Source of the DNA: Chitinophagales bacterium
Lineage (GTDB): Bacteria; Bacteroidota; Bacteroidia; Chitinophagales; JADIYW01
Assembly: GCA_017984135.1 (NCBI GenBank)
Contig: JAGNZZ010000001.1
Location: 29,856 to 72,151 of the forward strand
Direction of reading: 5' to 3'
DNA: 42,296 nt
Below are positions 26,175 to 34,695 of the stretch, in pieces (the first letter of the stretch is position 1; each line of letters begins with the position of its first letter). The position numbers were made by a program, and so were the translations under genes. Below the pieces are notes generated by a model. The model was not told the DNA's origin. It was given only the letters and a program-made list of their open reading frames with translations, and did no database searches.

Positions 26175-26528
26175 GTTCGGACTTTTTTTATCATCTTGTT
26201 CGTTTGAAAATATGTCTTTGTCCCACTTTCGAAATTCGTAATACTTATTTTTTGGTTCTCCTGTCCAACCATTAATACCCTTTTTCTTTGGTAAATAATA
26301 ACCGTGAATATAAATTAGAGGTATAATGAAAAGGGATAAAAATATCATTGAAGCTGTTCTGCCAAAGCAGGCAGCGATGCAACATACCAAAATAAGTGTC
26401 AATAGGTATTTCCCAACTCTACGAATTTTAGGCGTTCGTTCTTCAAAATGTCCCATTAGTATATTTCCTAATGCGAAAATTATACTTACCACTGCTATTT
26501 CAAACCATATAGAATCTGTAGTCCACAT
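26169..26528 (-). CDS. Small membrane protein, unknown function
   Basis: 119 residues with three predicted membrane segments: WFEIAVVSIIFALGNILMG, YLLTLILVCCIAACFG and MIFLSLFIIPLIYIHGYY, followed by a charged cytoplasmic-like tail (WTGEPKNKYYEFRKWDKDIF). No family recognised. It follows the MepB-like gene after 10 bp and is probably co-transcribed and transferred with it. Confidence 0.65.
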   Translation of the reverse strand: MWTTDSIWFEIAVVSIIFALGNILMGHFEERTPKIRRVGKYLLTLILVCCIAACFGRTASMIFLSLFIIPLIYIHGYYLPKKKGINGWTGEPKNKYYEFRKWDKDIFSNEQDDKKSPNN

Positions 26529-26538
26529 ACTATTTTTG

Positions 26539-27195
26539 TTATTGTTTATTCAATTTACAAAGACTTCTTACAATTGCTGTGTTAATTTGATTCCCTTGCG
26601 TAATTTCTAAAAAATATTTTGTCTGCCAATGTTGAGTTTTTTGTGCTTGTTTGTTTGTTGTTTCATCCCAAGTAGGATAAACTCTAATTCCTCGTTTTCC
26701 TACTTTCTTTGTGTCAGATAAAATTTTGTTTTCCAACAAAATCGTTTTAGAAAAAATAAAAAGTCCGAATTTTTGATTATGTCTTGTTGCGATTATATAA
26801 AGGTCAAATTCGTCTGAAATGTTAAAAGGCTCTGTAATTCCTTGTTTATTACGTTTCCAAATGGATACAAATTGTCCTGATTTTGTTGGTGTAATTTTTG
26901 CAGTTCTAAATTGTACTTTTTGTCCATCAAGTTGAAAAGTGTGAGCAAAATAGTCTTGACTTTCTGCTTGCGTTTCTATGTTTGTTAGTTTAATTCCACA
27001 TAGTTTAAAGACCAATTTATTTATTAGTTCAATTTCAGAATAGATTGTTGTTGAATTTGTCAAATCTGTTTTTTTTGCATAGATTATGCTGTTTAGAATA
27101 ATTTTTAGTGCTTGGTTTTCAGCCTTTATCGGTTTAGGTATTTCTGAAGTGGCGGAAATTGAAGTGCAAATATTCCGTTTTGCACAAAAGTTCAA
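26539..27195 (-). CDS. MepB-family protein
   Basis: The core from IYSEIELINKLVFKLCG onward matches MepB: VQFRTAKITPTKSGQFVSIWKR, FGLFIFSKTILLENKILS, GKRGIRVYPTWDETTNKQAQKTQHWQTKYF. MepB was named from the S. aureus mepRAB locus, but its own biochemical role is not established, and no MepA pump or MepR is nearby. The frame begins at a TTG (27195) and has no ATG before the domain; the first 45 residues are unlike MepB. A second TTG inside (in the DLT segment) would give about the family length. The true start is uncertain or the 5' end was altered by insertion. Confidence 0.8.
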   Translation of the reverse strand: MNFCAKRNICTSISATSEIPKPIKAENQALKIILNSIIYAKKTDLTNSTTIYSEIELINKLVFKLCGIKLTNIETQAESQDYFAHTFQLDGQKVQFRTAKITPTKSGQFVSIWKRNKQGITEPFNISDEFDLYIIATRHNQKFGLFIFSKTILLENKILSDTKKVGKRGIRVYPTWDETTNKQAQKTQHWQTKYFLEITQGNQINTAIVRSLCKLNKQ

Positions 27196-27202
27196 TCGAA
27201 GA

Positions 27203-27255
27203 GCTTAACATGGATTTGTACTTCTGCCGTCATCTTTGCCAAACTGATGTTAGGT
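27203..27255 (-). repeat. attC-like recombination-site candidate 1
   Basis: 53-bp imperfect palindrome immediately downstream of the hydrolase gene. Read on the minus strand it starts ACCTAAC (fits RYYYAAC), 5-base spacer, TTTG; then ends CAAA, 5-base spacer, GTTAAGC (fits GTTRRRY). The 16-base ends pair at 11 positions with the mismatches gathered in the spacer, which is the architecture of integron attC sites. It is slightly shorter than the usual range (about 57 bp and up). No integrase gene is in the window. Confidence 0.45.
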
Positions 27256-27263
27256 GCTGGCTT

Positions 27264-28139
27264 TTATATTTTTATTAGTTCATCAAGTCGTTTTAAAATA
27301 TCTGTCCAAAGTTTGTCTTTCATATTTTTTTTAAAGTAGCCAAAGTGGTCAATTTTTTTTAGCCCAAAGTCGGCTGGTTTTAGTTCCGAAAATGTTATAC
27401 CTTTTTCACTTTTTACGTTACGCCAATATGCTTTCGTGTTTTTTACATTGGAAATTGTATCGTCTGTTGCATAATAGACATGAATAGGGAATTTATAGTT
27501 TTGGAAATGTCCGGTCGGAATGGTTTTCCCGTAAAATTTTTTGTCAAAGAAGTAGTCTTCTTTTTCTAACCAACTTCTCCATTCAAACACAACTTCTTTC
27601 GGAAGATTTTCCATAAAACCATAAGGTTTCGCTTTTACAAAGCCATTTAGTAACGCGCTAATTGGAGAAAAAATATAAAAAAAGAAATACGCTTTCATTC
27701 TATAACCAAACGGCATATTTGGATAATAACCCGATGATACAGCAATATTGATGTTACCTTTTACATTATCTAAATTATTTATAAAACCTATTTGTTGTCC
27801 ACCAGTACTATGCCCAATAAAAAGAAACGGCAAGTTTGGAAATCTATCATTTAAATATGTTTTTATTGCAGGCATATCTTTTGTTCCGTAGTCTGAAAAT
27901 TTAATGGTACTATTATTAAGATTGTCCATTTCGTTGCAACCTCTGTAATTCCAAAGACAGCACAAATAGTCGTTTTCTGCTAAGTATGTCAAAAATGATA
28001 AATAGAACTCTTTCTTGGTGGCAGTTCCACAATTAAATTGTATTACAGCTTTTGGGTTGTCAGGTATCAACAAAATACCTTTTAGTGTTATTCCGTCTTC
28101 ACTAATTGTTTCAAAATCTTCTTGTATCATTTCTATCAT
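27264..28139 (-). CDS. Alpha/beta hydrolase
   Basis: 291 residues, no signal peptide. Nucleophile elbow FIGHSTGGQ with Ser111, acid Asp in YYATDDTIS (226 or 227) and His265 in KIDHFGYF complete a serine-hydrolase triad. The opening DGITLKGILLIPDNPKAVIQFNCGT and WNYRGCNEMDN are typical of cytosolic esterase-like proteins annotated as alpha/beta hydrolase or predicted alpha/beta-fold hydrolase. Substrate unknown. It lies in the accessory block and is followed at its 3' end by the best attC-like repeat. Confidence 0.85.
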   Translation of the reverse strand: MIEMIQEDFETISEDGITLKGILLIPDNPKAVIQFNCGTATKKEFYLSFLTYLAENDYLCCLWNYRGCNEMDNLNNSTIKFSDYGTKDMPAIKTYLNDRFPNLPFLFIGHSTGGQQIGFINNLDNVKGNINIAVSSGYYPNMPFGYRMKAYFFFYIFSPISALLNGFVKAKPYGFMENLPKEVVFEWRSWLEKEDYFFDKKFYGKTIPTGHFQNYKFPIHVYYATDDTISNVKNTKAYWRNVKSEKGITFSELKPADFGLKKIDHFGYFKKNMKDKLWTDILKRLDELIKI

Positions 28140-28206
28140 TTTTTTTGTTCTGTCTATTAAGGTTGCTATGTTGTGTTTAGATAATTTTTGTTAGAAAACT
28201 GAATGT

Positions 28207-28455
28207 TCAAATTAGCACTAATTCTGCCGTGTAGTCAAACTGCGGCAGCCGCACTTTATACGCATAAAATTCATTCATTAAACTTTCTCTTTTCGGAGTA
28301 GCTAAGTCAATATAGTCAAAGCGTTTGTAGGAGCAAAATGAACGCATATCTTTGTCGCCATTGATAAAAATTACTCCAATCAGCACAACATATTTACTAG
28401 GATAATTTGTCTTGGCCACTAATTCTTCAATTCTTTCGTTAATAGCTTCATACAT
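28207..28455 (-). CDS. Orphan hypothetical protein
   Basis: About 82 residues from the ATG at 28453-28455; the frame can extend to a GTG at 28470. The composition looks protein-like (KYVVLIGVIFINGDKDMRSF, YIDLATPKRESLMNEFYAYK) but I recognise no family. It could be a short intact gene or a fragment of a longer one. Part of the accessory block, 67 bp upstream of the hydrolase on the same strand. Confidence 0.4.
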   Translation of the reverse strand: MYEAINERIEELVAKTNYPSKYVVLIGVIFINGDKDMRSFCSYKRFDYIDLATPKRESLMNEFYAYKVRLPQFDYTAELVLI

Positions 28456-28515
28456 CACTTGGTTCAACACTCATTCGTTTGTTTTTGGAAATTCAGTTGG
28501 CAAAAAATCAATTTA

Positions 28516-29658
28516 TTATTTTATTTCTTTTAACAATGCATTGTCTTCACCCATTAAAGGTGCACCCCAACTTGGTTTTGCTGGTGTTTCTGAAAATTTA
28601 AAAGGTTGATTAATGCCTATTACTTTTCCATAGTCTGGATGTTCCACTTCAAAAAACATTTCACGTTCATTTAAATGTACATCGTTTGCTACTTCTTCTA
28701 AATCTAAAATTGGTGTTAAGCATACATCAAATGGTGCTGCTAGAGCAACCCATTCATCACGTGTTTTCGTGTTGAAAATTTCTTGCAAATCATTTTTTAA
28801 GATCTCTACTTCTTCCGGTATGGGCATCATGCGTGGCATCCAATCTGGTTTTCCTATTAATAGGCAAACACCTTGCCAAAACTTTGGTTCTAATGAGCCT
28901 AATGCAATCCATTTATCATCACTACATCTATATAAATGATAGTTTGCCATGCCTCCACTTAACATAGGTTCGCCCCGTTTATGCCGAATTTCTGTATTTA
29001 AGGATTCACCGAATTGCATAGACAATAATGGCATTACACAATCCGTCATAGCCACATCCACAAATTGTCCTTTTCCAGTTCGTTCACGTGCCCACAAAGC
29101 CGATAAACAAGCTACAACAGCTGGATAACTTCCACCGGCAACGTCGGCTACTTGGCACGCCGGAATTATCGGTTTTTCTTTGTCGCCTGTCAATCCTAAT
29201 ATTCCTGAATAGCCCAAATAATTCATGTCATGACCAGCTTTGTCTTTGTAAGCACCAGTGTAACCATAACCGGTTACTGCAACATAAATAATTTTTTCAT
29301 TTTGTTGCTTCGCTGCGTCATAGTCGATACCCATTTTTTGCAAAACGCCTGGGCGAAATGAATCCACGACAATGTCGGCAGTTTTTACTAGTTCGAAAAA
29401 TTTATGTTTGCCTTCTTCCGATTTTAAATCTAAAGTAATGGATAATTTACTTCTGTTAATGCTGATATAGTTTAAAGACTGTGAACCTTTCATCGGTGGA
29501 AAGAATCGATTGTAATCAGGTGCTTTTGTGTCTTCAATTTTAATAACTTCAGCACCCAAATCGGCCATTAATTGTGTGGCTAATGGTCCAGGCAGTAATC
29601 GACTTAAATCTAAGATACGAATTCCTTGTAGTGGACCTTGTTGTGGTTTTCTCGACAT
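28516..29658 (-). CDS. CaiB/BaiF CoA-transferase family (alpha-methylacyl-CoA racemase-like)
   Basis: 380 residues, class III CoA-transferase fold. The opening GPLQGIRILDLSRLLPGPLATQLMADLGAEVIKIE is the family hallmark. His143 in AGHDMNYLGYSG and Asp172 in CQVADVAGG correspond to the catalytic pair of alpha-methylacyl-CoA racemase, and Asp144 to the region of the transferase Asp, so racemase or transferase activity are both possible. Either way it works on acyl-CoA thioesters. Alone, next to the accessory block; the substrate cannot be named. Confidence 0.9.
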   Translation of the reverse strand: MSRKPQQGPLQGIRILDLSRLLPGPLATQLMADLGAEVIKIEDTKAPDYNRFFPPMKGSQSLNYISINRSKLSITLDLKSEEGKHKFFELVKTADIVVDSFRPGVLQKMGIDYDAAKQQNEKIIYVAVTGYGYTGAYKDKAGHDMNYLGYSGILGLTGDKEKPIIPACQVADVAGGSYPAVVACLSALWARERTGKGQFVDVAMTDCVMPLLSMQFGESLNTEIRHKRGEPMLSGGMANYHLYRCSDDKWIALGSLEPKFWQGVCLLIGKPDWMPRMMPIPEEVEILKNDLQEIFNTKTRDEWVALAAPFDVCLTPILDLEEVANDVHLNEREMFFEVEHPDYGKVIGINQPFKFSETPAKPSWGAPLMGEDNALLKEIK

Positions 29659-29731
29659 TTTTTTAATTATTTCTTATGCTATGTACTATGTACTATTACA
29701 TTTATAACTTTACTTTTGTTAATTTGATTTG

Positions 29732-30457
29732 CTATTTTTTTCTATCAGCAAAGCCGAATACTTTTTTCAATATTTCAGTAGTTCTTGACAATGGATTTTC
29801 TCTAATTTTGTTTTCTTCTTTTTCTACCATTTTAAATACACCTTCTAAAGCTTTATCCGTTACAAAGCCTGTTAAATCAGTATTTACAGGTTTTACCATT
29901 GGTATTTTATTGTATATAGAGGTGGCATCTGTCCAATATTTAGTTGCATTTACTTGACCGAGTGATTGGTTAACAATTGGTCTAAATTTTTCAGTTAAAA
30001 TAGGTGCTGCTGCTTTTTTCAAAAAAGCAGTACCTGCACCATTTCCACCCGTAATAATATTAATAGCATCTGTGACAGTCATTTGCTTTATTACTTGTAT
30101 AAATACATCTATTGCTACACCGGATGCTTTTTCTGCTGCACGATTTAAAGATGTAGTTACATTATCCACTTGTTTTTGCATGCCTAAGTTTAGCATCACA
30201 TCTTTTACTTTTTGCGCTTCGTTGGGCCACGGAATTTTCACTAAGTCGTTCCCTAAGAATCCATCTTGTTTAGCTAATAATCCCATTCCTTGTGTAATGC
30301 CTATTCCTAATGCATCTTTTAGTCCTTGTCCGGCTTCTTGTTCTGTTGGATCACCCATGGATGAACCCAACACCGCGCTCACTGTATCTTGAATTTGTTG
30401 TGCTGTGCAACCAAATAAAAATATGGATATCAAAAAAATACCAAAAAACTTTTTCAT
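29732..30457 (-). CDS. DUF4197 lipoprotein
   Basis: 241 residues. Lipoprotein signal FFGIFLISIFLFGCTAQ. The mature part is mostly helical and matches DUF4197: GLKDALGIGITQGMGLL, FLGNDLVKIPWPNEAQKVKDVMLNLGM, MTVTDAINIITGGNGAGTAFLKK and a terminal GVFKMVEKEENKIRENPLSRTTEILKKVFG. The family is periplasmic or outer-membrane anchored and has no established function. Divergent from cinA. Confidence 0.88.
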   Translation of the reverse strand: MKKFFGIFLISIFLFGCTAQQIQDTVSAVLGSSMGDPTEQEAGQGLKDALGIGITQGMGLLAKQDGFLGNDLVKIPWPNEAQKVKDVMLNLGMQKQVDNVTTSLNRAAEKASGVAIDVFIQVIKQMTVTDAINIITGGNGAGTAFLKKAAAPILTEKFRPIVNQSLGQVNATKYWTDATSIYNKIPMVKPVNTDLTGFVTDKALEGVFKMVEKEENKIRENPLSRTTEILKKVFGFADRKK

Positions 30458-30524
30458 TTTAATTTGTTTATTTGTGTGTAATAAGTATCAATATTAGTAA
30501 TAAAAATTCAAATTAAATGTAAAT

Positions 30525-31772
30525 ATGAAATGTACGATTTTAAACATTGGTGATGAATTGTTAATAGGTCAAACTTTGAATACAAATTCATATTTTATCT
30601 CACAAAAAATGAATGAAATAGGTATAGATGTTATTCATCATATATCATTAAGCGATGAAAAAAATGATATTATCTATTGCCTGGAAAATGCACTTAAGAC
30701 ATCTGATGTTGTATTAATTACAGGTGGATTGGGACCAACATCGGATGATATTACCAAGGATGTATTGTGTGAATATTTTGGTGGTCAATTAACGTTTAAT
30801 GAAGATGCATTTAAAAATATTGAACGTATTTTTTCTAAAAGAAATTTTAAAATAGATGAATCAACCAAACGCGTTGCGGATTTACCTAATAATTGCAAAG
30901 TAATTCAAAATAAAAATGGAACTGCTGCCGGTATGATTTTTACTAAAGATCATAAAACTATAGTGTCAATGCCAGGTGTTCCTTACGAAATGCAATCGAT
31001 GATTCTGGATGATGTGATTCCATATTTGCAAACTAAATATTCAATACCATTTATTCTTCATAAAAGCATTTTAACAGTTGGTGTGGGAGAGACTGTTTTA
31101 GCTGAAAAATTATGTTCTTTTGAAAAGAATAAAAATAGTAAAATCAAATTAGCTTATTTGCCTAGTACAGGAAAAGTACGATTACGATTAACTATTAAAG
31201 GTGAAAACCACCAAGAACTTGAATCTATTTTACAACAAGCTGAAGAGGAAGTAGTATCGTCAATTAGTGAATTTGTTTATGGTTATGATAATGATATTCT
31301 GGAATCAAAAATAGGAGAGATGCTTCTAAAAGAAAAATGGACGATTGGTACTGCCGAAAGTTGTACAGGTGGTTATTTGTCGCATTTAATTTCGTCTGTT
31401 TCAGGCAGTTCAGCATATTATAAAGGTAGTATTGTTTCGTATGCAAATGAAATTAAACAGCATCTTTTAAAAGTAAATTATGATACTTTGGAAAACGTTG
31501 GAGCAGTAAGTGAGCAAACTGTATTGCAGATGTTAGATGGTGCTTTACAGCAATTAAATGTTGATGTGGCAATTGCTATTTCAGGGATAGCTGGCCCAAC
31601 TGGTGGAACCGAAGAAAAACCTGTAGGTACTGTTTTTATTGGTGTTGGCACTAAAGATAAAAAAGTGGTAAGACATTTCGTTTTTACAAATAATCGTGAA
31701 AGAAATATCCAATTATCAGCAATTTTTGGTTTAGAGATGCTTAGAAAATTCTTGCTAAAACAGTCAAAATAA
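30525..31772 (+). CDS. cinA: CinA-family protein (nicotinamide-nucleotide amidase / damage-inducible CinA)
   Basis: 415 residues with two domains. The N-terminal MoCF-like domain opens with CTILNIGDELLIGQTLNTNS and has VVLITGGLGPTSDDITKDVL, typical of the COG1058 pyrophosphatase half. The C-terminal domain begins WTIGTAESCTGGYLSHLISSV and contains AISGIAGPTGGTEEKPVGTVFIG, the NMN-amidase (PncC) half. Together they recycle pyridine nucleotides; CinA is also linked to competence in some bacteria. Followed after 49 bp by the E2 gene on the same strand. Confidence 0.95.
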   Translation: MKCTILNIGDELLIGQTLNTNSYFISQKMNEIGIDVIHHISLSDEKNDIIYCLENALKTSDVVLITGGLGPTSDDITKDVLCEYFGGQLTFNEDAFKNIERIFSKRNFKIDESTKRVADLPNNCKVIQNKNGTAAGMIFTKDHKTIVSMPGVPYEMQSMILDDVIPYLQTKYSIPFILHKSILTVGVGETVLAEKLCSFEKNKNSKIKLAYLPSTGKVRLRLTIKGENHQELESILQQAEEEVVSSISEFVYGYDNDILESKIGEMLLKEKWTIGTAESCTGGYLSHLISSVSGSSAYYKGSIVSYANEIKQHLLKVNYDTLENVGAVSEQTVLQMLDGALQQLNVDVAIAISGIAGPTGGTEEKPVGTVFIGVGTKDKKVVRHFVFTNNRERNIQLSAIFGLEMLRKFLLKQSK

Positions 31773-31821
31773 AAGTTTAATTTTGACCATGTATTTTGTA
31801 ACACAAAACTAACTATTCAAT

Positions 31822-33249
31822 ATGGCAGAATTTAAATTATTGATGCCTAAAATGGGCGAAAGTGTAATAGAGGCTACCATTTTAGCGTGGAATAAAAAAG
31901 TGGGTGATAAGGTTAATGAACAGGAAGTGGTTTTGGAAGTAGCCACCGACAAAGTAGACTCTGAAGTGCCTAGTCCGGTGAATGGTATTATAAAAAAATT
32001 GTTGCATGATATTAATGTAGCAGTTGGTGTGGGCGAGCCATTAGCCATTATTGAAATTGAAGTGGATGCTAATGAAGTGATAATTGAAAAAATTAATGAA
32101 GATGCTACTCTTAAGGTTGAGCAAATACCTATTTCAACTATAGAAGAAAGCAAGGAAGAAATTATATCAAAAACACTCAATAGAGTACCTGAAATTGTTG
32201 AAGAATTCAAACAAACTTCAATAAAAACTCCTATTGTTCCTGAGCATTCAGAAAAAGTCAATAATATAATTCCAAGTGCTAATAAATATTATTCGCCACT
32301 TGTTTTGAGTATTGCTCAAGTAGAAAATATTTCCATGCAAGAATTAGAATCAATTCAAGGGAACGGCATGGAAAATAGAGTAACGAAAGAAGATGTATTA
32401 GAATATGTTGATAAAAAGAAAAAAGGAATAATTATTTCATCTACAAGCATCGATAATGCACCAAAACAAGAAACAATAAAACAAGTAATTAAAACTGAAA
32501 ATAATTCTGAAAATAAACCCAACATACAAGAACAAAATTCTAATGTAGAAATTATAGAAATGGATAGAATGCGAAAATTAATTTCGCATCACATGACCAA
32601 TTCTCGTAAAACAGCAGCACATGTTTCTTCTTTTGTGGAATGCGATGTAACCAATATTGTTCGTTGGCGTGAAAAACATAAAAATCAATTCCAAAAACGA
32701 GAAAGCTTTGGCTTGTCTTTTATGCCCATTTTTATTGATGCAATTGCAAAGGCAATTAAAGAATATCCAATGATAAACGTGAGTGTCGATGGCGATAAAA
32801 TTATTCGTAAAAAAGACATTAACATTGGCATTGCTACTGCTTTACCTAATGGAAATTTAATTGTTCCAGTAATAAGAAATGCAGATCAAAAGAGTTTATT
32901 AGGTATTGCTAAATCCATGAATGATATTGTGGTGAAGGCTCGTACGAATACATTACAACCAGATGATGTGATGAACGGCACTTATACGATTTCAAATATT
33001 GGTACTTTTGGAAATATACTTGGTACACCTATTATTAACCTACCTCAAGTCGCTATTATGGCAATTGGCTCTATTGTGAAAAAACCAGTTGTTTTAGAGG
33101 TTGATAACCAAGATGTTATCGCAATAAGACACATGATGTATTTATCTCATACGTACGACCATCGAGTGGTGGATGGACAATTAGGAGGCTTGTTTGTTAA
33201 GAAAGTATCAAATTTTTTAGAAAAATTTGACATGAATCAAGATATTTAA
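31822..33249 (+). CDS. 2-oxoacid dehydrogenase E2 component (dihydrolipoamide acyltransferase)
   Basis: 475 residues. An N-terminal lipoyl domain with the lipoylated Lys44 in EVATDKVDSEVPSP, a variable linker, a peripheral-subunit-binding domain (about residues 154-200: YYSPLVLSIAQVEN, NRVTKEDVLEYV) and the C-terminal catalytic domain with His446 in SHTYDHRVVDGQLGG. It carries acyl groups from E1 to CoA in a pyruvate-, branched-chain- or oxoglutarate-type complex; substrate choice cannot be made safely, and E1/E3 are not nearby. The first Crp/Fnr gene follows after 28 bp, possibly co-transcribed. Confidence 0.93.
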   Translation: MAEFKLLMPKMGESVIEATILAWNKKVGDKVNEQEVVLEVATDKVDSEVPSPVNGIIKKLLHDINVAVGVGEPLAIIEIEVDANEVIIEKINEDATLKVEQIPISTIEESKEEIISKTLNRVPEIVEEFKQTSIKTPIVPEHSEKVNNIIPSANKYYSPLVLSIAQVENISMQELESIQGNGMENRVTKEDVLEYVDKKKKGIIISSTSIDNAPKQETIKQVIKTENNSENKPNIQEQNSNVEIIEMDRMRKLISHHMTNSRKTAAHVSSFVECDVTNIVRWREKHKNQFQKRESFGLSFMPIFIDAIAKAIKEYPMINVSVDGDKIIRKKDINIGIATALPNGNLIVPVIRNADQKSLLGIAKSMNDIVVKARTNTLQPDDVMNGTYTISNIGTFGNILGTPIINLPQVAIMAIGSIVKKPVVLEVDNQDVIAIRHMMYLSHTYDHRVVDGQLGGLFVKKVSNFLEKFDMNQDI

Positions 33250-33277
33250 TATCTTGTAATACGAAAACAAACAAACC

Positions 33278-33889
33278 GTGAACAAACTTTTGTATATGAC
33301 TGAATTGTATAAAAAATCACTTAGTGATATATTTTTACAATTTTCAAACATTCCAATTTCTGAATTAGAAGAATTGGTGAATTTGTTTTCATTGCAAGAA
33401 TTCAAAAAAAAATCAATAATAATCGCACCCAACAACACAAGCGATATTAAATTATTTTTTGTTGTAAAAGGTTTAATTCGTATCTATTATCCTATAGGAG
33501 AACGGGAAGTAACGATAGACTTTAAAGAAGAAAATACTTTATTTGCAAATGGATTTACATTATTTACAAATCTGCCAAATATTGATTATTATGTAGCCTT
33601 GGAAGATGTAGTTTGTTTAGTTGCAGAATCAAATGAAATTGAAGTATTAGCATCGAAATATCATTCCATTGAACATTTAAACAGAAAAATAGTAGAAGCA
33701 TATTATGCATCTTATTTAATAACTAATTACAATAGTTTGTTTCTGTCAGCCGAAGAACGTTATTCCGTTTTTGTGCGTGATAGAGCCGCATTAATAAATC
33801 GATTGCCTTTAAAATACATAGCCACCTATTTAGGTATTAAACAAGAAACATTAAGCAGACTAAGGGCAAAAAAAATAATCACAATATGA
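33278..33889 (+). CDS. Crp/Fnr-family regulator 1 (tandem cluster)
   Basis: About 203 residues from a GTG at 33278, or 197 from the ATG at 33296. A cyclic-nucleotide-binding-like beta-barrel (KLFFVVKGLIRIYYPIGEREVTIDFKEENTLFANGF) is followed by a long dimer helix and a short helix-turn-helix, YIATYLGIKQETLSRLRAKK, at the extreme C-terminus. There is no wing beyond it, which is normal for short Bacteroidota members. The recognition helix has E-T-L-S-R, like FNR. No FNR Cys cluster. Closest in sequence to regulator 2, whose ATG overlaps this stop (ATGA). Confidence 0.92.
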   Translation: MNKLLYMTELYKKSLSDIFLQFSNIPISELEELVNLFSLQEFKKKSIIIAPNNTSDIKLFFVVKGLIRIYYPIGEREVTIDFKEENTLFANGFTLFTNLPNIDYYVALEDVVCLVAESNEIEVLASKYHSIEHLNRKIVEAYYASYLITNYNSLFLSAEERYSVFVRDRAALINRLPLKYIATYLGIKQETLSRLRAKKIITI

Positions 33890-34491
33890 GCAAAAAAGAC
33901 ATTGATATTGAATTATATAGAGAACAACTGAAACAGTATTTATTAAGATTATATCCTTCTACAAATACGGCTCAGTTGACTGATTTATGCAATCAATTCA
34001 CCTTTCATAAATTTGATAAACGACAAATGATCTTAAAAGCCGGTGAATTTTCAAATACGGTTTATTTTATCTGTAAAGGTTTAGTTCGAATATATTATGT
34101 CAAAGAAGATAAAGAAATTACGAATTGGTTTATTAAAGAAAATATGCTTTTTGCCGCAACTTATTCAATTTTAACTAATAATAATAACTATAGTAATTAC
34201 GAAGCATTAGAAGATACACACGTCATAAAATTAGATTATGATGTGATGGAATCTTTTTATGCCAAATACCATTCTTTAGAACATTTGGGCAGAAAAATTA
34301 TTGAAGCATATTATGGTGCATTTATGAAAAAAACTTTCGATGTGCTATTCCTTTCTGCTGAAGAACGGTACAACTTATTTGCTAAAGATAATTTAGATTT
34401 ATTAAACCGTGTTCCACTTCGCTTTATCGCTTCTTACCTAGGAATCACTCAAGAAACATTAAGCAGGCTTCGCTCTAAGTCAACAAAATAA
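33886..34491 (+). CDS. Crp/Fnr-family regulator 2 (tandem cluster)
   Basis: 201 residues. Same layout as its neighbour: effector barrel (TVYFICKGLVRIYYVKEDKEITNWFIKENMLFAATYS), dimer helix (YHSLEHLGRKIIEAYYGAFM), and C-terminal helix-turn-helix FIASYLGITQETLSRLRSK. It shares long stretches with regulator 1 (YHS-EHL-RK, LFLSAEERY, LGI-QETLSRLR), showing a local duplication. The 4-base stop/start overlap means the pair is translated together and could form heterodimers. Ligand unknown; haem/NO, redox or none are all open. Confidence 0.92.
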   Translation: MSKKDIDIELYREQLKQYLLRLYPSTNTAQLTDLCNQFTFHKFDKRQMILKAGEFSNTVYFICKGLVRIYYVKEDKEITNWFIKENMLFAATYSILTNNNNYSNYEALEDTHVIKLDYDVMESFYAKYHSLEHLGRKIIEAYYGAFMKKTFDVLFLSAEERYNLFAKDNLDLLNRVPLRFIASYLGITQETLSRLRSKSTK

Positions 34492-34539
34492 TATTTCATT
34501 TATTAAACAAAAATAGTATTTCATTTGTTAAGCAAATAG
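34492..34539 (+). repeat. Imperfect tandem duplication after regulator 2
   Basis: Unit 34492-34516 (TATTTCATTTATTAAACAAA plus AATAG) is repeated at 34517-34539 (TATTTCATTTGTTAAGCAAA plus TAG). The second unit runs into a hairpin AAGCAAA (34530-34536) / TTTGCTT (34542-34548). It may act as a weak terminator but lacks a T-run. Confidence 0.55.
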
Positions 34540-34672
34540 CTTTTGCTTTGCACCCATTTATAAATAATAGGCGTGTTTTGTTCTAATAAGTATGTAGTTT
34601 ATTTATAAGATTTTAAATTTTAAGTTAATATAAAATCATTGCGGTATGCATACAATATTAAAAGTTAATTCG

Positions 34673-34680
34673 TAAGTTTG
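34673..34680 (+). promoter_or_regulatory. Possible -7 element of regulator 3 (TAAGTTTG)
   Basis: Matches TAnnTTTG. It overlaps the upstream TTG start (34678), which supports translation from ATG 34696. A perfect 10-bp palindrome GTATGCATAC lies 19 bp upstream (34644-34653), where a regulator could bind. Confidence 0.4.
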
Positions 34681-34695
34681 AAAAACCCTCATGAA

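Noticed and set aside
28462-28502. Third attC-like dyad (GTTCAAC ... GTTGGCA) upstream of the orphan gene
   Set aside because: Only 41 bp, overlaps the start of the gene, and the inner boxes barely pair; too weak to list as a site.
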